Shown here: positions 9,615 through 17,099 of the stretch, piece after piece
How positions within the stretch are numbered: position 1 is the stretch's first letter
How the letters are laid out: each line of letters opens with the position of its first letter
NCBI RefSeq assembly: GCF_003207815.1
Contig: NZ_NKTX01000007.1
Span: 21,458 to 85,457, forward strand
Direction: 5' to 3'
Length of the DNA: 64,000 nt
DNA from: Komagataeibacter oboediens
GTDB lineage: Bacteria > Pseudomonadota > Alphaproteobacteria > Acetobacterales > Acetobacteraceae
The notes under the pieces: generated by a model
What the model was told of the DNA's origin: nothing
Database searches by the model: none
What the model saw: the letters and a program-made list of their open reading frames with translations, nothing else
Made by a program: the position numbers and the translations under genes

Positions 9615-9874
9615 GCCGAATATAAACCTTGGGAAGGGAATTACGTAAAAACTAATATTTTGTAAAATAACGGTAAAGGGATTTTTTTTGTTATATCAAT
9701 AGATTCATATAGAGTGTTGTTATTCCTTGGTGTGTTTTTTTGTGCAATGCACAAATACATCAGAATTTTGTGTTTATTCTCACATATTACTCATTTTGCC
9801 TGCCGTGGGGACACCTGCATGTGCCGCCGCAATGCCCGTTGACGCCGCGACGCGGGAGTGGTGAACATGGCCAC
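9615..9874. promoter_or_regulatory. Divergent AT-rich control region, porin / moaB
   Basis: This 260-base gap between two divergent genes is much richer in A and T than its surroundings, with runs such as GGGATTTTTTTT and several TATA-like hexamers between 9690 and 9720. It must contain promoters in both directions, but no single -35/-10 pair stands out enough to be named. Confidence 0.45.
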
Positions 9875-10429
9875 ATGTCGCGTCTTGATATGAAAAGAAC
9901 CTTCCTGCCTGTCCGCATCGCCGTGCTGACGGTGTCCGATACCCGCACGCCGGAAACGGACAGATCCGGCGACATACTGGCCGCCCGCATTGCCGGGGCG
10001 GGCCATGTGGTGGCGGCCCGTGCCATCGTGCCCGATGACGTGGACCGTCTGGCAGCGACACTGGCGGGCTGGATTGCGGATGCGCAGGTGGATGTCATTA
10101 TTTCAACAGGCGGCACCGGGGTAACGGGCCGCGATGTCACGCCGGAAGCTTTCGATAAAGTGATCGAAAAACGGATCGAAGGCTTTGGCGAACTGTTCCG
10201 TATGCTGTCGTACCAGAAAATCGGAACATCCACGATCCAGTCCCGTGCACTGGCCGGGGTGGCGAACGGTACCTACCTGTTCGCGTTGCCCGGATCATCC
10301 GGCGCGGTGAAGGACGGGTGGGACGACATACTGGTCTGGCAGCTCGACAGCCGCCATGTGCCCTGCAATTTTGTCGAACTCATGCCCCGGCTGCGTGAAC
10401 ACCTGTCCCCGGATGACCATCACGACTGA
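9875..10429 (+). CDS. moaB: Molybdenum cofactor biosynthesis protein MoaB/MogA family
   Basis: Small MPT-binding fold protein (MoCF_biosynth domain) that in MogA adenylylates molybdopterin before metal insertion. The 184-residue product shows [16 protein letters not shown] at the N-terminus, the MPT-binding [16 protein letters not shown] around residue 85, and [16 protein letters not shown] around residue 140. The frame is open far upstream, but family similarity begins near residue 8, so the ATG at 9875 was chosen; the ATG at 9890 is also possible. Acetic acid bacteria use molybdenum cofactor in membrane aldehyde dehydrogenases. Confidence 0.85.
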   Translation: MSRLDMKRTFLPVRIAVLTVSDTRTPETDRSGDILAARIAGAGHVVAARAIVPDDVDRLAATLAGWIADAQVDVIISTGGTGVTGRDVTPEAFDKVIEKRIEGFGELFRMLSYQKIGTSTIQSRALAGVANGTYLFALPGSSGAVKDGWDDILVWQLDSRHVPCNFVELMPRLREHLSPDDHHD

Positions 10430-10454
10430 CCGGATAACGGGAAGGATGCGGATA

Positions 10455-11030
10455 ATGAGTGCACCAAGGCTTCTGCTGCTGGCTGGTGACTATGTCGAGG
10501 ATTACGAGGTCATGGTGCCATATCAGGCGCTGACCATGCTGGGCTATCGCGTCGATGCGGTCTGTCCGGGCCGTAAGAAAGGCGAGCATGTCCTGACGGC
10601 CATCCATGATTTTGAAGGTGCGCAGACCTACAGTGAAAAGCCGGGTCACCGATTTGCGCTGAACGCGACATTTGACGACATCGGTCACGCGGATTACGCG
10701 GGCCTTGTCCTGCCCGGTGGGCGCGCGCCGGAATACCTGCGTCTGGATGCACGGGTCATCGAACTGGTCCGTGCCTTTGCTGACCGGCCCATCGCCGCGA
10801 TCTGTCATGCGGGCCAGCTTCTGGCGGCCGCACGCATCATTTCGGGGCGGAGGGTTTCAGCCTATCCCGCCTGCCGCCCGGAGGTCGAACTGGCCGGTGG
10901 CATATATGCCGATATTGCGCTGGATGCAGCGGTGACGGATGGCAGGCTGGTCACGGCACCGGCATGGCCCGCCCACCCCGCATGGCTGGCGCAGTTCATC
11001 GCCGTGCTGGGGGCAAAAGTCAGCCTGTAG
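10455..11030 (+). CDS. DJ-1/PfpI family protein
   Basis: A 191-residue class I glutamine-amidotransferase-like protein; relatives act as proteases, deglycases or stress proteins. The nucleophile cysteine sits in the elbow [10 protein letters not shown] around residue 117, and an acidic residue near the start (DYVEDYEV) fits the conserved glutamate. GAAGG lies 9 bases before the ATG at 10455, which decides the start over the longer open frame. It follows moaB by 25 bases and may share its transcript; it ends at the convergent repeat element. Confidence 0.83.
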   Translation: MSAPRLLLLAGDYVEDYEVMVPYQALTMLGYRVDAVCPGRKKGEHVLTAIHDFEGAQTYSEKPGHRFALNATFDDIGHADYAGLVLPGGRAPEYLRLDARVIELVRAFADRPIAAICHAGQLLAAARIISGRRVSAYPACRPEVELAGGIYADIALDAAVTDGRLVTAPAWPAHPAWLAQFIAVLGAKVSL

Positions 11031-11050
11031 CGCTGCGCGATCAGTAAAGA

Positions 11051-11120
11051 AGTTTTTGGTGAAGCTTTTTGCAAAAAGCTTCCGGGTACCGCCTTTTTTA
11101 AAAAAGGTGGCACACGGAAA
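11051..11120 (+). repeat. Dispersed paired-palindrome repeat, copy B
   Basis: The best-preserved copy. Hairpin 1 is a perfect 10-bp inverted repeat GAAGCTTTTT-GC-AAAAAGCTTC (11061-11082). Hairpin 2 is CCGCCTTTTTT followed directly by AAAAAAGGTGG (11089-11110). It occupies the gap between the converging genes for the PfpI protein and folE, and each arm offers a T-tract to one direction of transcription, so a bidirectional terminator is likely. Confidence 0.85.
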
Positions 11121-11146
11121 CGTCTGTTCGCTTATTAAATATACCC

Positions 11147-11752
11147 TCAGATACCGCTGCTGTTCATGGCCGGGCGGTTGAGGATCGACAGGAATTCGCG
11201 TCGCGTGTCCGAATTGGTGCGGAAGGTGCCCAGCATGCGGCTGGTTACCATTGATACGCCGGGACGGTGCACGCCGCGCGTGGTCATGCACTGGTGTGAT
11301 GCCTCGATCACCACGGCCACGCCATAGGGCTGCAGTTCCTCATTGATGGTATTGGCAATCTGGGCCGTCAGGCGTTCCTGGATCTGGAAACGCCGGGCAT
11401 AGGCATCCACCACGCGGGCCAGCTTGGAAATGCCCACCACCCGCTTGCGCGGCAGGTAGGCCACGTGGGCCACGCCAATGATGGGCACCATGTGGTGTTC
11501 GCAATGGCTTTCCACGCGGATATCGCGCAGCAGCACCATCTCGTCATAATCATCGACTTCGGAAAAGGTGCGGCGCAGCAGGTCGACCGGGTCTTCGGCA
11601 TAACCGCAGAAGAATTCGTCATATGACTTGATGACGCGCTGGGGCGTGTCACGCAGCCCCTCACGGTCGGGATCTTCGCCCGCCCAGCGCAGCAGGGTAC
11701 GGACGGCCTCCTCTGCTTCCTGACGAGTGGGATGGGAATCGATGGGGGTCAT
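11147..11752 (-). CDS. folE: GTP cyclohydrolase I
   Basis: Converts GTP to 7,8-dihydroneopterin triphosphate, the first step of tetrahydrofolate synthesis (and of queuosine precursor synthesis). The 201-residue product has the zinc ligands in SHCEHH (Cys84, His87) and Cys155 in HQCMTTRGV, plus the ERLTAQIA segment of the active site. The ATG at 11752 begins [15 protein letters not shown]; an upstream GTG at 11788 would add 12 residues with little family support. It shares strand and neighbourhood with apaG and metZ. Confidence 0.93.
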   Translation of the reverse strand: MTPIDSHPTRQEAEEAVRTLLRWAGEDPDREGLRDTPQRVIKSYDEFFCGYAEDPVDLLRRTFSEVDDYDEMVLLRDIRVESHCEHHMVPIIGVAHVAYLPRKRVVGISKLARVVDAYARRFQIQERLTAQIANTINEELQPYGVAVVIEASHQCMTTRGVHRPGVSMVTSRMLGTFRTNSDTRREFLSILNRPAMNSSGI

Positions 11753-11809
11753 TTCTGTTGGTTCTTGTTGTATGGGCCCGTCCGGCACGGACAGGCCACA
11801 GGGGGACAG

Positions 11810-12220
11810 TTAATGAAGGATGGCCGGATGGTGCGGGCTGTCCAGGCTGAATACGGGAATGCTGACATCAAAGTGCTGCCGGCTGGCGGGGCGGATCATA
11901 TGGTACATCCCCCCCATGAAGCCGGTTGGCGTTTCAAGGGCGGCGCCGGACATGTATTCGAAACTGGCGGCGGCGTCGATCAGGGGCTGTTCCCCCACCA
12001 CGCCGTCGCCTTCCACGCGGTCGATCCGTCCCTGCCCATCCACGATGCGCCAGCTCCGGCGCAGCAGCTGTATCTGCTCTGTCCCGTGGTTTTCGATACG
12101 GATCCGGTATGCCCACACGTAACGGTGTTCGTCCGGCTCTGACTGGTCATCCAGCCAGAAGGTCTGGACCACCACGCGTACATTGTCGGTCGTCTCCTCG
12201 AAACAGGGGGTATTGTCCAT
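11810..12220 (-). CDS. apaG: ApaG protein
   Basis: Small immunoglobulin-like domain protein of about 125-135 residues, long linked to Co/Mg efflux phenotypes in enterobacteria; biochemical role unclear. The 136-residue product carries FWLDDQS, YRIRIENHG, LLRRSWRI, GVVGEQP and GGMYHM, in the usual ApaG order. The start at 12220 (MDNTPCFEE) was chosen over the upstream ATG at 12286, whose extra residues are Pro/Gly-rich and not family-like. It lies 84 bases downstream of metZ on the same strand. Confidence 0.88.
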   Translation of the reverse strand: MDNTPCFEETTDNVRVVVQTFWLDDQSEPDEHRYVWAYRIRIENHGTEQIQLLRRSWRIVDGQGRIDRVEGDGVVGEQPLIDAAASFEYMSGAALETPTGFMGGMYHMIRPASRQHFDVSIPVFSLDSPHHPAILH

Positions 12221-12304
12221 TGTCTCGCCCAGCGGGGACTCCGCTCCTTCCCCACCGGGGGGAGGGAAAGGCCTGTTCTTGCTCATGGAGGGGATGCTCC
12301 TTGT

Positions 12305-13507
12305 TTACCGGTTGCCCAGCGCCGCAATGCCGCGCTTGAGGTCGTCAATCAGGTCGTCGGCATCTTCCAGCCCGACGGAAAAGCGGATCGCCCCGTCGGT
12401 AATGCCAAGGCGGGCACGTTCTTCGGGCGCCAGCTTCATATGGGTGGTGGTGGCCGGATGCGTGACAAGCGAGCGTGCATCGCCAAGGTTGTTGGAAATC
12501 GAGATCAGGCGCAGCGCGTTCATGAAGGCGAATGCCCCGTCCTTGCCGCCCTCGACTTCAAACGCCACCAGCGTGGACCCGGCGGACATCTGCTTTTTCG
12601 CCAGTTCATACTGCGGGTGGTCCTTGCGGCCGGGATAGAACACACGCACGATGCCGGGCGCATCCGCAAGGAAATCCGCCACCTTCGCGGCATTGCGCGT
12701 CATGGCGTCCACGCGCAGGCCCAGCGTCTCGATGCTTTTCAGCATGACCCACGCATTGAAGGGCGACAGGCTGTTGCCGGTGTTACGGGTAAACGGGCGC
12801 AGGACTTCGCCAATCCATTTGGCGTTGCCCAGCACTGCCCCACCCAGCACGCGGCCCTGTCCGTCGATATGCTTGGTGCACGAATACACCACCACGTCGG
12901 CCCCCAGTTCCAGCGGCTTCTGGTACAGCGGGGTGGCGAAGACATTATCCACCACAACCGTCGCCCCGGCCTTGTGCGCGAGATCGCAGATCATGCGGAT
13001 GTCCAGCACATCCAGCATCGGGTTGGACGGGCTTTCCAGCAGCACGGCGCGGGTCGGCTTCGACAGGGCCTCTTTCCACGCCGCCATGTCGCCGCCATCA
13101 ACAAAGATGGTTTCCACACCATAACGCGGCAGCAGTTCGGCCACGATCCAGTGGCACGACCCGAACAGTGCGCGTGACGCCACGACCCGGTCACCCGCGC
13201 GCACCTGCGCCAGCAGCGCGGAGGATACGGCCCCCATGCCCGTTGCCGTCAGGACGCAGGCTTCCGCCCCCTCCAGGTCACACAGGCGGCGTTCGAGGTT
13301 TGACGTGGTCGGGTTGCCAAAGCGCGAATACTGGTAGTGCGAGATATCGCCCGTAAAGGTGCCCTCGGCCTGTTCCGCGCTGTCATAGACAAAGCCGGAG
13401 GTCAGGAACATCGCCTCACTGGTCTCACCATATGGCGTGCGCTCAAGGCCCGCATTGATCAGGCGCGTGGCAGGGCGGAAGGACTTGGGATCAGGCTGGT
13501 CAGTCAT
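12305..13507 (-). CDS. metZ: O-succinylhomoserine sulfhydrylase
   Basis: PLP enzyme of the Cys/Met metabolism family that makes homocysteine from O-succinylhomoserine and sulfide. The 400-residue product has the PLP lysine at 212 in YSCTKHIDGQG, VVVDNVFATP at 185-193, and SLVTHPATTTH near the C-terminus. The length and the HIDGQGRVLGG context fit MetZ rather than cystathionine gamma-synthase. The ribosome site AGGAA overlaps the end of a 35-codon ORF. A SAM-II riboswitch about 145 bases upstream implies repression when S-adenosylmethionine is plentiful. Confidence 0.92.
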   Translation of the reverse strand: MTDQPDPKSFRPATRLINAGLERTPYGETSEAMFLTSGFVYDSAEQAEGTFTGDISHYQYSRFGNPTTSNLERRLCDLEGAEACVLTATGMGAVSSALLAQVRAGDRVVASRALFGSCHWIVAELLPRYGVETIFVDGGDMAAWKEALSKPTRAVLLESPSNPMLDVLDIRMICDLAHKAGATVVVDNVFATPLYQKPLELGADVVVYSCTKHIDGQGRVLGGAVLGNAKWIGEVLRPFTRNTGNSLSPFNAWVMLKSIETLGLRVDAMTRNAAKVADFLADAPGIVRVFYPGRKDHPQYELAKKQMSAGSTLVAFEVEGGKDGAFAFMNALRLISISNNLGDARSLVTHPATTTHMKLAPEERARLGITDGAIRFSVGLEDADDLIDDLKRGIAALGNR

Positions 13508-13516
13508 GGCTGGTGG

Positions 13517-13624
13517 CTATTCCTGTGAACGGGGATGGGCGTGAATACGGGCAGAGATGCCGGCGCCGGGGCAGTTCCGGCAGCCCATTCCCCCAAAAAG
13601 GCGGTTCACGACCGTGGAAACCAT
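13517..13624 (-). CDS. Candidate leader ORF between SAM-II riboswitch and metZ, 35 residues
   Basis: ATG at 13624 to TAG at 13519-13517, encoding MVSTVVNRLFGGMGCRNCPG followed by a basic, His-containing tail. The stop lies 9 bases before the metZ ATG, and its last codons (CAG GAA) form the apparent metZ Shine-Dalgarno AGGAA. Ribosomes leaving this ORF would therefore sit at the metZ start. Its own ribosome site is poor and the cysteine pair GCRNC is the only notable motif. It may be a regulatory leader peptide or chance. Confidence 0.35.
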   Translation of the reverse strand: MVSTVVNRLFGGMGCRNCPGAGISARIHAHPRSQE

Positions 13625-13652
13625 GATGCCCGCGCCCTGTCGGGCGGGATCA

Positions 13653-13710
13653 GGCCTCTTTAGCGCGTATGTTTTACCTCGCCGCAAGCCGGCCGTATCA
13701 AATCACGAGG
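13653..13710 (-). promoter_or_regulatory. SAM-II (SAM-alpha) riboswitch
   Basis: The minus strand reads, in order, CCTCG, TGATTTG, ATACGGCCGGCTTGCGG, CGAGG, TAAAACATACGC, GCTAAAGAGGCC. CCTCG (13710-13706) pairs with CGAGG (13681-13677) as P1. The loop GGCC pairs with the terminal GGCC (13656-13653) as the P2 pseudoknot, and the conserved TGATTTG and GCTAAAG segments are present. This is the alphaproteobacterial SAM-II class, which controls methionine-synthesis genes; the downstream gene is metZ. Confidence 0.88.
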
Positions 13711-13742
13711 GCCCGGTGGAAACCGTCCCCGGACATCACTGC

Positions 13743-13771
13743 TTATTGCGGATCAGGGCAGGGTGCGTCAA
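13743..13771 (-). promoter_or_regulatory. Possible promoter of the riboswitch-metZ transcript
   Basis: TTGACG (minus strand, 13771-13766) and CAATAA (13748-13743) are separated by 17 bases and lie about 33 bases before the riboswitch. The -35 is good and the -10 is poor, so this is a candidate only. Confidence 0.4.
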
Positions 13772-13795
13772 CTATCGCCCGTCATGTGGGGGTGA

Positions 13796-13824
13796 TTGCA
13801 TCCGCACGGCTTGTGCAGTATAGA
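13796..13824 (+). promoter_or_regulatory. Possible promoter of tRNA-Gly
   Basis: TTGCAT (13796-13801), a 17-base spacer, and TATAGA (13819-13824), placing transcription start about 4 bases before the tRNA. It is divergent from the metZ promoter region. Confidence 0.45.
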
Positions 13825-13834
13825 GGGCCACAAC

Positions 13835-13908
13835 GCGGGTGTAGTTCAATGGTAGAACGGCAGCTTCCCAAGCTGCATACGAGGGTTCGATTCCCTTCAC
13901 CCGCTCCA
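13835..13908 (+). tRNA. tRNA-Gly (anticodon CCC)
   Basis: A 74-base gene that folds as a full cloverleaf. The acceptor GCGGGTG (13835-13841) pairs with CACCCGC (13898-13904), followed by discriminator T and an encoded CCA. The anticodon loop is TTCCCAA with anticodon CCC reading GGG codons, and the T-arm has GGTTCGATTCC. There is no integrase or duplicated 3' end nearby, so it does not look like an active integration site. Confidence 0.96.
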
Positions 13909-13990
13909 TCTTTCCCATGAAATCATATATCCGGCGGGCCTGACCTGCGGTCGTTACATCATGCAATGGCGCCTGCCTGCCGGCCTGTTG

Positions 13991-14482
13991 TCACGGGGCG
14001 GGTTCTGGGGCTGCCTGGGTGTCGGTATAGGTCGTGCCGTTCCAGATCCAGCGATCCGTATCATCAACCAGCAGGTCGTGCATGTTGCCATGTACCTGCG
14101 GGGTAATGGTGATCGGTCCGCTGACGGAATCCAGCACCAGGGTCCATTTGTGCCCGTCGGGCAGGTACACGGACGTGGAACATCCTGCCGAGCCACACAG
14201 GCTGGCGGACTGGAGCTGAACAAACAGCGCCATGCGACGCGGGTTGTCCGACAGCAGGCCCGATCCGGTCAGCAGGACAGGCTGTTCACGCTGGTTTGCG
14301 GCATCATGCAGATCCTGCGCCACCAGCCTGCGCGCCTGCCGGTCCAGTTCCGTGCCGGGATGCTGCGCCAGGATGACCGGCCCGCCTTCCGCCCGTGCCA
14401 TGCCGACACCGGACAGCAGCAGGGCGGCAGGCAGGCAGATCAGACATGCGGCTCGGCGAAGGGAAGGAAAAAGAGGGGGCAT
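13991..14482 (-). CDS. Secreted hypothetical protein, 163 residues
   Basis: Not assigned to a family. The ATG at 14482 has GGAG 8 bases upstream and gives a clear signal peptide (ACLICLPAALLLSGVGMARA). The mature part begins with GGPVILAQHPGTELDRQAR and has a disulfide candidate in SLCGSAGCSTSVYLPDG, then a beta-rich end with WIWNGTTYTDT and a Pro/Ala tail. Relatives would be expected among acetobacterial periplasmic proteins of unknown function. It converges on the tRNA-Gly gene and stands apart from the mla operon, 155 bases upstream. Confidence 0.65.
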   Translation of the reverse strand: MPPLFPSLRRAACLICLPAALLLSGVGMARAEGGPVILAQHPGTELDRQARRLVAQDLHDAANQREQPVLLTGSGLLSDNPRRMALFVQLQSASLCGSAGCSTSVYLPDGHKWTLVLDSVSGPITITPQVHGNMHDLLVDDTDRWIWNGTTYTDTQAAPEPAP

Positions 14483-14636
14483 GACGACACTCCGGCAGGT
14501 TGGACAGGATTGCGCACCCAATGCCCCTTCTGCCGAAAGGTTCCCCCATTCATGGCGGCAGGTTGGCGCAGGCGGCCCGTTTCCCCCAGCCTAACCGGGG
14601 CGGGACAGGACTGGCCACCCCTGTCGTGTCGGATGT

Positions 14637-15320
14637 TCAGCCCTTGGTGTGACGGTGGAAGGTCATGGCGGTCTGCGGTGTCGCGCCGGTCGTGCTGGGC
14701 CAGCTTGCCTCGATCCGGTCGCTCAGTTCGTTCAGCAGGCTTTCCGTTACCTTGGCGATGTTGGCGTTGCTGGCCGTATTGCCATCCATGACGATGGTGG
14801 TGCGGTTACGCAGGATGGATACGCGCGTGTCCTGCGGGATGATGGCCCAGTCCGCGTTCAGCGCGGATTTGCCGTCACGGCTGACATCAAGACGGCTGAT
14901 ATTCAGCTGTAGCCGCCATGTCGGGCGGTCAGGCTGGCTCTGGTCGGTTACGAACAGGTTCGGCCATTTCTGCGCCAGCCGCGCCGTGATCAGGTCGGTA
15001 GCCCCTACCGACAGGCGGCTGGCCCAGCGGCCCAGCCCGCTGCGTTCGATTTCATGGCCGTTGCGGACCATGATGTCCTGGCTGTCCAGATAGTCGGGCA
15101 TGCGCGCGCGCTCGACCTCGATCACAGGCGTGCTGTCCGTGATGGGAATGGTGGAACTGCTTTCCGCGCCCACGGCCACGGCGGGCGCGCCAAGGGTATA
15201 GAAGCGGACCGGGGCCGAGGAACAGGCCGACAGCACAACCGCCGACAGCAGCAATCCGCCACCTGCCCGCAGGGCCGGATACAAACGGGAAAGAGAGACA
15301 GCGGGCTGGCGCGTTTTCAT
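14637..15320 (-). CDS. ABC transport auxiliary lipoprotein, PqiC-like
   Basis: Outer-membrane-directed lipoprotein of the ABC_trans_aux / PqiC family that works with MCE proteins in lipid movement across the periplasm. The 227-residue product has a lipobox LSACSS at about 30-35, the family opening FYTLGAP right after it, and the conserved YLDSQDIMVRNG near residue 77. Its ATG overlaps the mlaD stop by four bases (ATGA), the last gene of the mla operon. It may take the place of an MlaA- or MlaC-type partner, neither of which is seen here. Confidence 0.85.
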   Translation of the reverse strand: MKTRQPAVSLSRLYPALRAGGGLLLSAVVLSACSSAPVRFYTLGAPAVAVGAESSSTIPITDSTPVIEVERARMPDYLDSQDIMVRNGHEIERSGLGRWASRLSVGATDLITARLAQKWPNLFVTDQSQPDRPTWRLQLNISRLDVSRDGKSALNADWAIIPQDTRVSILRNRTTIVMDGNTASNANIAKVTESLLNELSDRIEASWPSTTGATPQTAMTFHRHTKG

Positions 15321-16282
15321 TTATTGCGTCCCATCAGCAGAAGTTGCGGATTACTTTCGACTTCATTGGCGAATCCGCGCAGCCCGTAGCCTGCTTCCAT
15401 GATATCACGCATCGTATCGTCCAGATTGAGCCTGTCACGTGATTGCGGATCGGTCAGCGTACGCAGGCTGGCAAGTGTCTCATGCGCCTGTGTCATGGTC
15501 TGATGCGTATTGGCGATCAGCGTCAGCAGTTCCGCCCGCCGCGCGGCAAACTGCTGGCTGTTGGTGGAGATCAGCCGGTCCAGCTTGTTGATGGTGATGC
15601 TGGCGCGGTTCTCCACATCCGTAATGGTGGCGCGGATGTGGGTGACCGCCGCGTCGCTATGCGCCGATGTCTCGCGAATACTGGTGATCATGCCTGGCAG
15701 GTCGCGGTTCATGTCGGCCGCCAGCTTGCGGATGCTGGCCATTGCGGTCTGCAGGTCATGATGAAGCTGCTGGACGGAAGTGGACACCAGCGTGGTTTCC
15801 AGCTGCTGCAGCGCCGTCTGCCCCATCGGGATTTCCGTCAGCGTCGTGTCCACCAGTCCCGGGTGCAGCCGCGCCGGGGTTTTGGGGTCGAGGTCGAGGT
15901 CAAGCTCGGTCTGCCCGGTGACAAGGCTGTGCAGCGTCATTTCCGCCCGCAGGCCATTGGCAATCAGTTCGGGCAGCGGCGGCAGGTCGCTGCGTCCTGG
16001 CGCATGGTTGGGATCGAACAGGATATAGACCGGCATGTAGGTGTGATGGTCTGCCGGATCGACCTTGACCGTAATACGTTCGACAGCCCCCACCGGCACG
16101 CCCCGGAAATTGACGGGGGAGCCGATGTCCAGCCCGTTGGTCGGGCTTTCAAAAATGACCATTGCCTCACTGGTGCGGCCGGGCAGGGGGAGCGACCCCT
16201 TCACGCCCAGTATGATGAGCGCAACGGCCGCAACCCCCAGCACGGCTGATCCGATCAGCGTTTGCCTGCCGGGCATCGGCAT
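15317..16282 (-). CDS. mlaD: MlaD-like MCE-domain protein
   Basis: Inner-membrane-anchored substrate-binding subunit of the Mla-type phospholipid transporter. The 321-residue product has a transmembrane anchor at about 10-30 (LIGSAVLGVAAVALIILGV) and one MCE domain at about 37-115 with SPTNGLDIGSPVNFRGVPVG. A long helical tail, probably coiled coil, follows to about residue 290. Length and tail fit the longer alphaproteobacterial MlaD. Its start overlaps the mlaF stop as TAATG. Confidence 0.88.
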   Translation of the reverse strand: MPMPGRQTLIGSAVLGVAAVALIILGVKGSLPLPGRTSEAMVIFESPTNGLDIGSPVNFRGVPVGAVERITVKVDPADHHTYMPVYILFDPNHAPGRSDLPPLPELIANGLRAEMTLHSLVTGQTELDLDLDPKTPARLHPGLVDTTLTEIPMGQTALQQLETTLVSTSVQQLHHDLQTAMASIRKLAADMNRDLPGMITSIRETSAHSDAAVTHIRATITDVENRASITINKLDRLISTNSQQFAARRAELLTLIANTHQTMTQAHETLASLRTLTDPQSRDRLNLDDTMRDIMEAGYGLRGFANEVESNPQLLLMGRNK

Positions 16283-17094
16283 TACCCGTTTCCAGCGGAG
16301 CCGGAACTGTCCAGCTGTTCACGGTGCATGAAGGCATGGACCATCGGGTCTGTGCAGTGATCGCGCAGCCATGTGGGGGAGCCGTGGGCAATGGCCGTTT
16401 TCTGCTCGGCATCAAGGAAGATGCCGTCATCGGCGATGTGGAACAGGCTGGACAGTTCATGGCTGACGATGATGATCGTCGCCCCCAGCCCGTCGCGCAG
16501 GTTCAGGATCAGTTCATCCAGCCGGGCGGACGTGATCGGGTCCAGCCCGGCGGAGGGTTCATCGAAAAACAGGATATCGGGGTCCAGTGACATGGCGCGG
16601 GCCAGGCCCGCGCGCTTGCGCATGCCGCCACTCAGTTCGGACGGATACTGGTCTATGGCATGCAGCATGCCCACCAGCCCAAGCTTGAGTTCCACAAGCT
16701 GGCGGATCACGTCTGGTTCCAGCTTGGTGAACATCTGCATGGGCAGGGCGACGTTCTCGCCCACGGTCATGGAACTCCACAGCGCGCCGCTCTGGAACAG
16801 GACGCCGAAACGCCGGCCGATCCGCACGCGGCTGGCATCATCGCCAGCCCAGTAATTGTCCTTTTCCACCAGATAGGTACCGTGCGTGGGACGCAGGAGG
16901 CCGATCATGCTTTTCAGCAGGGTGCTCTTGCCACAGCCCGACCCACCCATGACGGCAAAGATGCTGCCCCGCTTCACGCGGAAGGACACGTCGTGCTGGA
17001 TCACCTTGCTGCCGAACGCCAGCGTCACGTCATCGACCGAAATCATCACCGGACGGTCATCGGTGGAGGGCATCTGGGTATTGGTATCATTCAT
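16282..17094 (-). CDS. mlaF: MlaF-like ABC transporter ATPase
   Basis: Cytoplasmic ATPase subunit of the Mla-type transporter. The 270-residue product has Walker A GGSGCGKST at about residue 51, the MlaF-type QSGALWSSMTVGENVALP Q-loop region, signature LSGGMRKRAGLARAM around 155, and Walker B DILFFDEPSAGLDP. The signature with MRKR is characteristic of MlaF/Mkl proteins. Five bases separate it from mlaE upstream. Confidence 0.92.
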   Translation of the reverse strand: MNDTNTQMPSTDDRPVMISVDDVTLAFGSKVIQHDVSFRVKRGSIFAVMGGSGCGKSTLLKSMIGLLRPTHGTYLVEKDNYWAGDDASRVRIGRRFGVLFQSGALWSSMTVGENVALPMQMFTKLEPDVIRQLVELKLGLVGMLHAIDQYPSELSGGMRKRAGLARAMSLDPDILFFDEPSAGLDPITSARLDELILNLRDGLGATIIIVSHELSSLFHIADDGIFLDAEQKTAIAHGSPTWLRDHCTDPMVHAFMHREQLDSSGSAGNG

Positions 17095-17099
17095 GGCGG

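Noticed and set aside
13835..13908. tRNA-Gly as an integration site
   Set aside because: No integrase, no repeated tRNA 3' end and no change of gene type beside it.
13772..13966. Minus-strand ORF with VKGIEPSYAAWEAAVLPLNY
   Set aside because: This peptide is the reverse translation of the tRNA-Gly gene, a well-known false annotation.
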